DNA of 12,585 bases from Bacteroidales bacterium (GTDB taxonomy: Bacteria > Bacteroidota > Bacteroidia > Bacteroidales > UBA4181), in NCBI GenBank assembly GCA_031264715.1, contig JAISDP010000238.1:1-12585 (forward strand), in the 5' to 3' direction. The number at the start of each line of letters is the position of its first letter. Position 1 is the stretch's first letter. The position numbers and the translations under genes are program-made. This document shows, piece after piece, positions 1 to 6,544 of this stretch. The notes beneath the pieces were generated by a model, which was given only the letters and a program-made list of their open reading frames with translations, was not told where the DNA came from and did no database searches.

Positions 1-180
1 AGGCAGGAACGCGAACTGCTGAAATTGCTTGCCGCCGGTCATACCAGCAAGGAAATAGCCGAAAAGATGAATCTCGGCTATGAAACCATCCGCAGTTATC
101 GCAGAAACCTGCAAACCAAGCTGGGAGTCCACAGCACAGTAGAACTGACGCGGATAGCGTTGGACAGGAAGCTGGTGTGA
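1..180 (+). CDS. LuxR/NarL-type response regulator, C-terminal HTH domain (5' truncated by window)
   Basis: The frame is open from base 1 to a TGA at 178-180 and gives 59 residues that form a complete GerE/LuxR-type DNA-binding domain. It starts RQERELLKLLAAGHTSKEIA, followed by the recognition-helix region (NLGYETIRSYRRNLQTKLGV) and a final helix ending RKLV. The 'T-S-K-E-I-A' turn and the 'V/I-R-S-Y-R-x-N-L-Q-x-K-L' recognition segment are family hallmarks. In NarL/FixJ-type proteins this domain follows a receiver domain, which would lie upstream of the window, so the receiver is inferred and not seen. It probably binds promoter DNA as a dimer after phosphorylation by a sensor kinase. Its target cannot be told from here. 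The 276-bp gap to coaX suggests it is not in the coaX operon. Confidence 0.85.
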   Translation, partial: RQERELLKLLAAGHTSKEIAEKMNLGYETIRSYRRNLQTKLGVHSTVELTRIALDRKLV

Positions 181-355
181 ATGTTTTCCGGCTTTTGTAT
201 GCGCAATGTTGGCGTTATCAGGATATTTGATTTATGCGCTTCTGCCAATCTGGAAGACGGCGGTTTCTTCGACGTGTCATCAATATGTTTTACCGGCATA
301 AATAAAAATATAAAAAATATTTATAGCAAACGTATAACATTATTGGAACAATCGT

Positions 356-363
356 TATGTTTG
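356..363 (+). promoter_or_regulatory. Candidate Bacteroidetes -7 box upstream of coaX
   Basis: TATGTTTG matches the Bacteroidetes primary-sigma -7 consensus TAnnTTTG at all fixed positions. It lies in the 276-bp gap between the response regulator and coaX and would give a leader of roughly 85 nt. No good TTTG -33 element sits 19-21 nt upstream, so this rests on one box. The rest of the gap (181-456) holds only AT-rich sequence around 301-335 and weak short inverted repeats such as GAAGA/TCTTC near 253-270. I see no convincing gene in it. Confidence 0.3.
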
Positions 364-456
364 CATTGGGATTTTTACATTCATCGGATGCTTTCTGTAA
401 CATGTTGAGTGGTCGTTTATACCTTCATGGATAGAAAAATAAGCAAAAATAGGATC

Positions 457-1185
457 ATGAAAACCATTTGCATAGATGCGGGCAACACTCTGGTAAAAGT
501 TGCTTTTATGGAAGATGGCGCCGTACGGTCGCTTGCGTCGTATCCTGTTGACGACGCCTGCGATTTATTAAATGGCATAGCGTTGCTGCCACGGGCGGAT
601 GCCTGTATTTTGTCGAGTGTCAGCATTGCCGGCCGGGAAGTTACGGATGCTTTGTCGCAAAAGGCGTCGTATTTCTTGGAATTAACTGCCCAAACACCCA
701 TCCCGATACGCAATCTGTACAAAACGCCGGAGACCCTTGGGAAAGACCGTTTAGCCGCTGCGGTAGGCGCGTATGGCCTTTTCCCGGGGAAAGATATTCT
801 GGTGCTGGATGCCGGCACAGCATTGACCATTGACTTTATCGACAGGGCGGGAAATTATCGCGGCGGAAATATTTCGCCAGGACTCAATATGCGTTTTCAC
901 GCATTGCACGATCACACAAAAAAACTGCCTTTGCAAACGCAAACCGATGATTATTTGCTGCTTGGCGACACCACGGTTTCAGCCATCATATCCGGCGTTC
1001 AAAATGGTATCATTTTTGAGATAGACTGTTATATGAATCATTTCGTCAAGCAATATCCGGAGTTGGTGACCATATTGACGGGTGGTGATGTAATTTTTTT
1101 TGCAAATAAAATTGAAAAGCATATTTTTGCGGAACCAAATTTAGTGTTTATTGGATTGGAGAAAATTATTGAATTCAATTTTTGA
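457..1185 (+). CDS. coaX: Type III pantothenate kinase
   Basis: Phosphorylates pantothenate to 4'-phosphopantothenate, the first step of coenzyme A synthesis, in the cytoplasm. The 242-residue protein has the ASKHA-fold motifs of CoaX in order: N-terminal CIDAGNT (phosphate 1; D7-T11), GKDR (95-98) in the pantothenate-site region, DAGTALTID (118-126), GGNISPG (136-142) and TGGD (208-211). The length is usual for the family. I start at ATG 457 because CoaX begins a few residues before DAGNT. Starts at 427 (ATG) or 409 (GTG) would add an unrelated lysine/arginine-rich extension. Type III kinases are feedback-resistant to CoA and use a monovalent cation (family knowledge). The next gene starts 70 bp downstream on the same strand, so the cluster may be co-transcribed. 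Confidence 0.95.
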   Translation: MKTICIDAGNTLVKVAFMEDGAVRSLASYPVDDACDLLNGIALLPRADACILSSVSIAGREVTDALSQKASYFLELTAQTPIPIRNLYKTPETLGKDRLAAAVGAYGLFPGKDILVLDAGTALTIDFIDRAGNYRGGNISPGLNMRFHALHDHTKKLPLQTQTDDYLLLGDTTVSAIISGVQNGIIFEIDCYMNHFVKQYPELVTILTGGDVIFFANKIEKHIFAEPNLVFIGLEKIIEFNF

Positions 1186-1255
1186 TCGTCAGACATGTCA
1201 CAAACCCGGTAGATTCGGGAGATGTGTTGATAAACACAAACAAGAATTTAGAGCC

Positions 1256-2596
1256 ATGAAGAAAGTAGTGAAATTTTTTGGATTAACCGCAGTAAGCCTG
1301 TTTGCAGTGGTTTCTGCATCAGCGCAACCCGGATCGGTTACCGGGACAAAATACGGAAGAGGTCAGGACAGTCTTGACTGCATCAGGGACTTGTCGCTGT
1401 ATCAACAGGATAACAGGCACAAGAATTATGATGCCGCCATTGTTAACTGGCGTAAAGTTTGGAAAAATTGTCCCAACTCGTCAATTAACCTTGCCGCTCA
1501 CGGCATTGGCATGTACCAGTTTTTTATCGCCAGGGAATTGGATCAAAATAAGAAAAAAGCTTTGGTAGATACGTTGATGACGGTATATGAAAGAGGTATG
1601 GAATTGCGTCCGCAAAACAAGGGTAATTATCTTGCAGGGATGGCGCAGGACATCATAAAGTATGCCGACACTCCGGAAAATCAGCCCAAGTTGCTGAAGA
1701 TACTGGAAGAGACGATGGTTACCGAAAAGGAAAAGACAACAGCCTTGACCTATGCAAATTACATGAAGATCATACTGGCGCAGAACGCTGCCGGAAAACT
1801 CTCCGACGAGGAATTGCTGGATGATTACACCAAGGTGAGCGACTATATAAGCGCAGCAATCAAGAAAACATCCAACGAGGAGTTAGCCAAAGCGCGCGAT
1901 ATGATCGACGAAAGTTTCGCCGGCAGCAGCGCAGCCAGTTGCGATAACCTGCTCAAGATATATGGCGCCAAATACGAGGCAAGCAAGGAGGATCCCGAAT
2001 TCCTGCGTAAGTTGACCCGTATGCTCAACCGGAAAGAATGCACTGATTCGGAATTGTTCGAAAAGGCTTCGGAACAGCAATACACGTTGAACCCGTCGCC
2101 CGATGCAGCCTACAACATGGCCAAGCTTTTCTTCAAGAAAGAAAATTTCGACAAGGCTGTTGAATATTTTGAAAACGCCATCAAAAGCGAAACCGACCCC
2201 ATTGAAAAAGCCAATTATAACTATCAATTGGGCGGCATCCTGTTGACCAAATACAACAAGTATGGCGATGCGAAGAAATATGCTATAGAAGCCAGCAAGC
2301 TGCGCCCGGACTGGGGAGCGCCTTACATCCTGTTGGCCAATACTTATGCCAATGGCCCCAAATGCGGCGAAGACGATTTCGAAAAAGCACAGATTTATTG
2401 GGTCGTAGTTGACAAGTTGCAAAAGGCCAAAGCGGTTGATTCGGATATGGCTTCTGTTGTTAATCCCCTGATCAGCCAGTATGCGCAACATTTCCCGAAA
2501 AAGGAAGAAGCATTCTTCCGTAATATTACCGAAGGCGCCGCCGTCAGTATAGGATGCTGGGTTAGTGAAAGCACAAAGGCGCGTTTCAATAATTAA
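1256..2596 (+). CDS. Exported TPR-repeat protein, envelope-associated, function unknown
   Basis: 446 residues. It opens with a clear Sec signal peptide (MKK, hydrophobic core about 8-20, cleavage near A-S-A-Q at 21-24), so the mature protein is periplasmic or outer-membrane-facing. The body is helical. Two or three tetratricopeptide units are visible at about 281-365: 'PDAAYNMAKLFFKKENFDKA', then a YNYQLGGILL segment, then 'RPDWGAPYILLANTYANG'. Six cysteines lie after the cleavage site (42, 72, 229, 262, 370, 434), so disulfides are possible. The longer frame opening at 1151 overlaps coaX and lacks the signal peptide in the right place, so ATG 1256 is chosen. A small hairpin (TGTGTT-gata-AACACA, 1223-1238) lies in the leader. 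TPR proteins usually scaffold other proteins. Sitting beside lptC suggests an envelope role, but that is inference. Confidence 0.85.
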   Translation: MKKVVKFFGLTAVSLFAVVSASAQPGSVTGTKYGRGQDSLDCIRDLSLYQQDNRHKNYDAAIVNWRKVWKNCPNSSINLAAHGIGMYQFFIARELDQNKKKALVDTLMTVYERGMELRPQNKGNYLAGMAQDIIKYADTPENQPKLLKILEETMVTEKEKTTALTYANYMKIILAQNAAGKLSDEELLDDYTKVSDYISAAIKKTSNEELAKARDMIDESFAGSSAASCDNLLKIYGAKYEASKEDPEFLRKLTRMLNRKECTDSELFEKASEQQYTLNPSPDAAYNMAKLFFKKENFDKAVEYFENAIKSETDPIEKANYNYQLGGILLTKYNKYGDAKKYAIEASKLRPDWGAPYILLANTYANGPKCGEDDFEKAQIYWVVVDKLQKAKAVDSDMASVVNPLISQYAQHFPKKEEAFFRNITEGAAVSIGCWVSESTKARFNN

Positions 2597-2616
2597 AAAG
2601 TATAATCGTTAGGCAG

Positions 2617-2645
2617 ACCCTCAAGGCAAACCATGCTTTGGGGGT
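2617..2645 (+). terminator. Strong hairpin after the TPR gene (terminator or attenuator)
   Basis: The arms at 2617-2628 (ACCCTCAAGGCA) and 2634-2645 (TGCTTTGGGGGT) can pair over all 12 positions, with two G-U pairs, around a 5-nt loop. Only a short T run (TTT) follows, so it could be a leaky intrinsic terminator or an mRNA-processing hairpin. It lies 20 nt after the TPR stop codon and 30 nt before lptC on the same strand. Confidence 0.65.
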
Positions 2646-2660
2646 TTATCAGTTGATAAA
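2645..2660. promoter_or_regulatory. Perfect 16-bp palindrome just upstream of lptC (candidate operator)
   Basis: TTTATCA-GT-TGATAAA is a perfect 7+2+7 inverted repeat ending 15 nt before the lptC start codon. It begins at the last base of the preceding hairpin. Its size and symmetry fit a dimeric repressor site or an anti-terminator arm. No regulator can be named from the sequence. Chance occurrence in AT-rich DNA is possible. Confidence 0.35.
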
Positions 2661-2675
2661 AGACACCCTGTTTTC

Positions 2676-3260
2676 ATGAAAACTCATTTTCGGATCACGT
2701 TGATTATGACGCTGTTAGCTGTATCGTTGTTTTCGTGTGTCAACGACATGGAAGTGGTGAACAAATATATTGATGCGGAGACAGAACCGGATCTGTCGGG
2801 CGATAATATCGAGGTACTGTACTCCGATTCGGCGCGTTTGCAAACAAGAATGATCGCTCCCCTGTTAAAAAGTTATGAATCGGCGAAGGAACAGCGTATG
2901 GAGTTTCCGGAAGGGTTGCATGCCTGGTTTTACGAAAAAAATGGAGAATTAAAAGCCGAGATCACGGCCAATTGGGCAAAACACGATTTAATCACGGACT
3001 TATGGGAAGCACGCAGCAACGTAGTGTTAACCAACGATGGGGGGCAAAAGCTGGAAACCGAACAATTATTTTGGGATCCCGCGAAAGGCATTGTATATTC
3101 GGAGAAGTACCCCAAGATAACAAGCAAAGACGGTACGGTAGCAACCGGCGACACATTTACGGCCAGGCAGGATTTCACGGAATGGAAGCTGAGCAAAGGC
3201 AAAGCGACCATCATACTGAAAGATGAAGAACCAGAACCAGAACCAGAAAACCAGCCATGA
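2676..3260 (+). CDS. lptC: LPS export ABC transporter periplasmic protein LptC (lipoprotein form)
   Basis: 194 residues. LptC links the inner-membrane LptBFG pump to the LptA bridge that carries lipopolysaccharide to the outer membrane. An N-terminal signal segment (about 8-20) ends in S-L-F-S-C, a plausible lipobox with C21, so this version is probably a lipoprotein; lipidated LptC-like proteins are common in Bacteroidetes. The body shows the LptC/OstA-type beta-jellyroll pattern: 'GLHAWFYEKNGELKAEITANWA', 'LWEARSNVVLTNDGGQKLETEQLFWD' in two pieces, 'IVYSEKYPKITSKDGTVATGD'-like strands. The tail is charged and ends in three E-P pairs encoded by a hexanucleotide repeat. Its TGA overlaps the next gene's ATG (ATGA, 3257-3260), implying translational coupling. 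Identity rests on fold pattern, length and neighbours. Confidence 0.85.
   Translation: MKTHFRITLIMTLLAVSLFSCVNDMEVVNKYIDAETEPDLSGDNIEVLYSDSARLQTRMIAPLLKSYESAKEQRMEFPEGLHAWFYEKNGELKAEITANWAKHDLITDLWEARSNVVLTNDGGQKLETEQLFWDPAKGIVYSEKYPKITSKDGTVATGDTFTARQDFTEWKLSKGKATIILKDEEPEPEPENQP
3228..3245 (+). repeat. Tandem hexanucleotide repeat (GAACCA x3) in the 3' end of lptC
   Basis: Three exact in-frame GAACCA units encode E-P repeats in the LptC tail, just before the ATGA overlap with the next gene. Gain or loss of one unit would change the tail by two residues without shifting the frame. Confidence 0.85.
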
Positions 3261-4519
3261 GCGCTCTATGGATCATCATCCCGTCGTTACTTTTTGCGGC
3301 CTTTTTTTCGGGCATGGAAACTGCATTCATGTCGGCCAGCAGGTTAAAGATCGAACTCAATCGTAAGCAGGGGAAATTCCCGTCGGCGATCATCGCCATT
3401 TATACCCGCCATCCTGCGCAATACCTTTCCACTGTGATGGTGGGTTATCATATTGCGATGGTTATATACGGGGTCGCCTTCGTGTGGTGGCTGGTCCCAG
3501 TCGTGTCGGAGCATGTCCCATATGTGGCCGTTGCATTGGTGATCGCAATTGCTGTAGCCTCCCTTGCCTTTTTCCTGTTTGCCGACTACCTGCCGAAAGT
3601 CCTGTTCCGGATAGGCCCTAATGTGATCATGAACGTATGCGCATTGCCTTTAGTGGTGTTTTACGGGATAATGTACCCCGTTACAGGAATCATCACGGGG
3701 ATAGCGCGTATTTTCATCCGGGTATTCGCCAGAATTGATCCCGGCAAAAGTAGCGGAGAAACCGTTTTTGCAAGAGCCGACCCGGATGACCTTGTTCTTG
3801 GCGAAGCGCAGCCGGCGAGTAAAGAAGAACAGGATGCCGAACACGAGATAAAAATATTCCAGAACGCAATAGATTTTTCCACAGTGAAGATACGCGATTG
3901 TATGATTCCGCGTACCGATATTGTGGCTGTGGAAGAAAATACTCCCATTGCAGAACTGAAACAAAAATTTATCGACACCGGCGTATCCAAAATTATTGTT
4001 TATAACGAGGATATCGATCATGTGATCGGGTATGTACATTCGAAGGAATTGTTCAAAAATCCGCAATCCATGCAGTCAATGATTAACCTCTTGACCTTTG
4101 TTCCCGAAACGATGTCGGGCAACAGGATGATGCAACTGTTCATGCAGGAACGCCGCAGCATCGCCATCGTAGTGGACGAATACGGCGGAACAGCAGGACT
4201 GCTCACGCTCGAAGACCTGATCGAGGAAATTTTCGGCGACATCGAGGACGAGCACGATAAGGACAACCTGGTGGAACGGCAGATCAAGGAAAATGAATTC
4301 CTGTTTTCGGGAAGGCTCGAAATCGAATATATCAATGAAACGTTCCGCTTGAATATCCCCGAAAAGGATGATTACGATACCTTGGCGGGATTTATCCTCT
4401 ATCACCACCTCAACCTGCCGCTGGCCGGCGAAATGATCCGGATAGAGCCTTATACCTTCATCATCCGTAAAGTAACCAACACCCGTATCGACCTGGTGCA
4501 GATGACTGTAAACAAATAA
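3257..4519 (+). CDS. CNNM/CorC-type membrane protein (DUF21, CBS pair, CorC_HlyC domain)
   Basis: 420 residues. The DUF21/CNNM membrane domain spans about 1-150, with the 'FFSGMETAFMSASRLKIE' motif near 16-33 and hydrophobic helices near 5-18, 58-80, 88-110 and 125-155. A cytosolic CBS pair follows (about 210-335), holding MIPRTDI (216-222) and 'VDEYGGTAGLLTLEDLIEEI' (306-325). A small CorC_HlyC domain at about 340-417 ends the protein. Members export or sense Mg2+ or related divalent ions. Older annotations say 'hemolysin', and the Flavobacterium gliding protein GldE belongs to the same family. The exact ion is unknown here. Its start codon overlaps the lptC stop codon, so the two are made together, which suggests an envelope-homeostasis role. 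In the helix-end motif usually written E-x-x-P-K, D110 replaces Glu (ADYLPK). Confidence 0.9.
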   Translation: MSALWIIIPSLLFAAFFSGMETAFMSASRLKIELNRKQGKFPSAIIAIYTRHPAQYLSTVMVGYHIAMVIYGVAFVWWLVPVVSEHVPYVAVALVIAIAVASLAFFLFADYLPKVLFRIGPNVIMNVCALPLVVFYGIMYPVTGIITGIARIFIRVFARIDPGKSSGETVFARADPDDLVLGEAQPASKEEQDAEHEIKIFQNAIDFSTVKIRDCMIPRTDIVAVEENTPIAELKQKFIDTGVSKIIVYNEDIDHVIGYVHSKELFKNPQSMQSMINLLTFVPETMSGNRMMQLFMQERRSIAIVVDEYGGTAGLLTLEDLIEEIFGDIEDEHDKDNLVERQIKENEFLFSGRLEIEYINETFRLNIPEKDDYDTLAGFILYHHLNLPLAGEMIRIEPYTFIIRKVTNTRIDLVQMTVNK

Positions 4520-4522
4520 TAT

Positions 4523-4663
4523 TTGATCAGTACCGTAATCAATGCAGACAGCCGCCTTGCGAGCCTTGGCCGCAAAGCGCTGTACTTGCCGCTCAACAAC
4601 GAATCGGGAGCAACTCCGGTTTTACAGCGGGAAATTGTACCCGATACTGAAACCTATCGGTAA
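4523..4663 (+). pseudogene. Protein-like open frame without start, possible gene remnant
   Basis: After the CNNM stop codon the same frame stays open for 46 more codons. It reads LISTVINADSRLASLG, then RKALYLPLNNESGATPVL, then ends inside the opposing gene. The 'Y-L-P-L-N-N-E-S' segment recalls small Bacteroidales lipoproteins of the DUF6452 type as I remember them. There is no ATG and no obvious ribosome site. It could be a fragment left by gene loss or rearrangement, or a chance open frame. From about 4622 on, the frame is simply antisense to the beta-barrel gene and carries no independent evidence. Confidence 0.25.
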
Positions 4664-5152
4664 AAGCTCATTTTCGAATGTAATTCTCGAGTCGGCCTTT
4701 GCCGCATCATAGTTATCATTAAATTTGCTCGACCGGACAGGCACGAATAAGCCGATGGATAATTTACTTCCTCTGCTGCCCACCTTAATGTCAAGGTTAC
4801 CGCCGATGGTAATCCCGTATGAAGTCGTATTATACTCCTCGGCGTTCGTAATTTTCATTACGGCATTGTAGCCATAAAAAACCATCACGTTGGGCGAAAC
4901 TTTCTTGTCGGGCAGTATTTTGTAAGTTGCCCCTACATTCCAGCCGGCCGACAACAGGTTGTATCCCAATCCGCCAAACACACCGATATGTTTCGCCGGG
5001 AGATACTCGAATTTGCCACCAAGCCCTCCGTAATCAAATCCAAACCCAACGCCCAGATACATCTTTTGTTCGTCCGACTGGGCATGAACAGCACTGCCCG
5101 TAAGTAACAATAAAGTAAAAATAAGGCACACACTTTTTCGAATTGTTTTCAT
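4622..5152 (-). CDS. Small outer-membrane beta-barrel (porin-family-like) protein
   Basis: 176 residues. The start is ATG 5152, which puts the Sec signal peptide (MKTIRKSVCLIFTLLLLTGS, cleavage near V-H-A-Q) at the N-terminus; the longer frame to 5215 adds residues of no matching character. The mature protein alternates hydrophobic and polar residues with many Gly and aromatic residues ('YLGVGFGFDYGGLGGKFEYL', 'HIGVFGGLGYNLL', 'YGITIGGNLDI'). It ends in '...LLPIGFSIGYNFPL', so a terminal beta-strand is present. The size fits an 8-strand barrel of the OmpA/OmpW-like type. Function is unknown. It is convergent with the CNNM gene, 102 bp away, and is transcribed alone. Repeats upstream suggest regulated expression. 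Confidence 0.8.
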   Translation of the reverse strand: MKTIRKSVCLIFTLLLLTGSAVHAQSDEQKMYLGVGFGFDYGGLGGKFEYLPAKHIGVFGGLGYNLLSAGWNVGATYKILPDKKVSPNVMVFYGYNAVMKITNAEEYNTTSYGITIGGNLDIKVGSRGSKLSIGLFVPVRSSKFNDNYDAAKADSRITFENELLPIGFSIGYNFPL

Positions 5153-5156
5153 ATAA

Positions 5157-5224
5157 TTGATATTAAGATTAATAAGATATTTTATTAGATACTCAAAAGA
5201 TACTATATTAGACATTCAAAGATA
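5157..5224 (-). promoter_or_regulatory. Imperfect ~22-nt repeats in the promoter region of the beta-barrel gene
   Basis: On the minus strand two units align well: 5224-5203 (TATCTTTGAATGTCTAATAT...) and 5202-5180 (TATCTTTTGAGTATCTAATA...). A third, weaker unit at 5179-5157 also begins TATCTTATTAA. The TATCTT boxes are therefore spaced 22-23 nt, about two helical turns. The first box, TATCTTTG (5217-5224), is also a full match to the TAnnTTTG -7 consensus, though no TTTG -33 element sits at the usual distance. This may be an array of regulator sites or a duplicated promoter. Confidence 0.5.
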
Positions 5225-5275
5225 TTATATTTTTCTGAAAAAAAACATTATTTCATCAAAAACAGTAAAAATTAA

Positions 5276-5377
5276 TTAATAATCGTTGGTCCCTGGTGTC
5301 AGCTCGTTCGGATAGGCTGTCGCTTTAATGATTTCCCACGATGGTAATGATTTTAATAAAGCAAGTATGATGATGTT
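5276..5377 (-). pseudogene. Short protein-like open frame without start, possible gene remnant
   Basis: In the 273-bp gap between the beta-barrel gene's longest frame and the hydrolase gene, a minus-strand frame of 33 residues has no ATG and ends TAA at 5276. Its end reads SLPSWEIIKATAYPNELTPG then TNDY, which has a plausible amino-acid composition for a protein tail. I cannot assign a family. The rest of the gap is AT-rich, apart from 5401-5487, which holds the weak hairpin described separately. Confidence 0.2.
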
Positions 5378-5418
5378 TCATTGATTTACATTGATTTAGT
5401 CCGCGTACAGGCATTGTC

Positions 5419-5434
5419 GTGAAACACGCTTCAC
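5419..5434 (-). terminator. Weak hairpin downstream of the atpDC-hydrolase genes
   Basis: GTGAA-acacgc-TTCAC can form a 5-bp stem 54 nt after the hydrolase stop codon, in the place a transcript end is expected. No T run follows on the minus strand, so it is a poor intrinsic terminator. Confidence 0.2.
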
Positions 5435-5487
5435 GCTCTTCGGGAGAGACATCCAATGAAAAACGCCATATTCGGAAAAAGGGAATT

Positions 5488-6246
5488 TTACTTGTATTTT
5501 TCTTCCTTTACCTTCTTCACAAACATCATCAGCGACATCCAGCCATCGCTTGCCGAAGGATTGTCATTCCACAAGGCAGGCGCTCCGTGTACCCCATCGC
5601 CCGATGGTTGGTATTTAGTGACGTATTGTGCAGGTATATCCTTGATCAGTTCTGTTACAAAAGACTGTTCGCGTTTCGTTGATGTAACATACAGCAGTTT
5701 GTCGAAGTCTTTCAGCCAGTCTTTTACCTTCACAGGGCTAAAGTATTCGCCCGGACTGAAAGCGATCACCGCTGTAGCTTTCTGGTTATGGTTACTCACC
5801 TTCATCGCCAGCGATGCCGAAAACGAACTTCCAAAAAGAACATAACGATTTTTGATCGCTGTTTTTCTTACATATTCTATGGCAGCCAATACATCTTTTT
5901 CGCAATCCGAGATTGTGGCCGGCAGATTATTCTTTTGAGCTTCCGCGGCTGTTTCATTCTTCACAAAACGACATTCCTTGCCGCTTCGCAAATCAACGGC
6001 CAGGCAATTAAATCCCAATTTCAACAATTTAGGCGCAACCTCCCTGTATTCGCCGCGGCTGCTGTTTTCCTGGTGAAACAAGATGATATAAGGCGCGCCA
6101 TTGTCATACAAATACAGGTCGGCCGTCACCTCCAATTTGTCTGATGCCAAGAATGTTACTTTCCGTTGTGCCAACAATTGCATTGGCGCTGCAAATACGA
6201 CAAACATGACCAAACATGCCTGCAACCACTTTATCTCGAATCTCAT
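5488..6246 (-). CDS. Exported alpha/beta hydrolase (dienelactone-hydrolase-like)
   Basis: 252 residues. Starts at ATG 6246 with a signal peptide (hydrophobic 8-25, cleavage near L-L-A-Q at 24-27), so it acts in the periplasm or at the envelope. The alpha/beta-hydrolase pattern is clear: 'APYIILFHQENSSRGEY' (oxyanion region, about 51-67), 'LGFNCLAVDLRSG' (78-89), the nucleophile elbow G139-S-S141-F-S143 (Ser141 the likely nucleophile) and a C-terminal VHG with His220. The acid is unclear: the strand 'LLYVTSTKREQ' (184-194), where Asp is usual, offers only Glu193. The substrate is unknown. The gene starts 5 bp after the atpC stop codon, so it should be co-transcribed with atpD-atpC. No link to ATP synthesis is implied by the protein itself. 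Confidence 0.8.
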   Translation of the reverse strand: MRFEIKWLQACLVMFVVFAAPMQLLAQRKVTFLASDKLEVTADLYLYDNGAPYIILFHQENSSRGEYREVAPKLLKLGFNCLAVDLRSGKECRFVKNETAAEAQKNNLPATISDCEKDVLAAIEYVRKTAIKNRYVLFGSSFSASLAMKVSNHNQKATAVIAFSPGEYFSPVKVKDWLKDFDKLLYVTSTKREQSFVTELIKDIPAQYVTKYQPSGDGVHGAPALWNDNPSASDGWMSLMMFVKKVKEEKYK

Positions 6247-6251
6247 ACGTG

Positions 6252-6500
6252 CTATTTTTCAATAGATTCAGCCAGTACCACGATATGATTATTTTTTACT
6301 TCTACCACACCGCCACTTGTCTTGTAACGTAATGTCTCGCCCGATTCCGCTTCTACTTTCACCTCTCCATCCGTCAACGTAGAAATGATAGCTGCATGAT
6401 TGTTCAGGATCTCGAAAGATCCATTACTACCGGGTACTTTTACCAACTTTACTTCCCCCGAAAAGATGTTCTTGCTGGGGGTTAGGATTTCCAATTGCAT
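6252..6500 (-). CDS. atpC: F-type ATP synthase subunit epsilon, short form
   Basis: 82 residues covering only the N-terminal beta-sandwich of epsilon: MQLEILTPSKNIFSGEV, then 'VPGSNGSFEILNNHAAIIST' and 'YKTSGGVVEVKNNHIVVLAE'. In F1 this subunit sits in the central stalk with gamma and contacts the c-ring. The C-terminal helical hairpin that in many bacteria inhibits ATP hydrolysis is absent. Proteins of about 80-90 residues are usual in Bacteroidetes, so this is a lineage trait and not a truncation. It follows atpD after 44 nt containing a palindromic repeat and is followed after 5 nt by the hydrolase gene. Confidence 0.93.
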   Translation of the reverse strand: MQLEILTPSKNIFSGEVKLVKVPGSNGSFEILNNHAAIISTLTDGEVKVEAESGETLRYKTSGGVVEVKNNHIVVLAESIEK

Positions 6501-6514
6501 AACATAAATATTTT

Positions 6515-6542
6515 AAAGTCCTCCCTCATGGGGAGGAGGCTA
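6515..6542 (-). repeat. C-rich/G-rich imperfect palindrome between atpD and atpC (copy 1)
   Basis: On the minus strand it reads AGCCTCCTCCCC, then ATGAGGGAGGACTTT. Arms CCTCCC (6520-6525) and GGGAGG (6531-6536) form a 6-bp stem with a 5-nt loop. It lines up in the same orientation with the copy at 8210-8240. Short palindromes of this kind are widely dispersed between genes in Bacteroidetes genomes. Lying between two stoichiometrically different subunits, it could affect processing or relative translation of the atpDC message. Confidence 0.6.
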
Positions 6543-6544
6543 AT

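Noticed and set aside
301..335. AT-rich inverted repeat AAATA...TATTT upstream of coaX
   Set aside because: Composed of A/T runs only, with no sequence specificity that would separate it from chance.
181..408. 75-codon open frame between the response regulator and coaX
   Set aside because: Low-complexity, AT-driven sequence in its second half, no motif, no ribosome site, starts directly at the preceding stop codon.
409..456. N-terminal extension of CoaX from GTG 409 or ATG 427
   Set aside because: Adds a basic stretch not found in the family; the conserved start a few residues before DAGNT fits ATG 457.
1883..2491. 202-codon minus-strand open frame opposite the TPR gene
   Set aside because: The plus strand has a signal peptide and TPR units; the minus product has no start context or recognisable domain.
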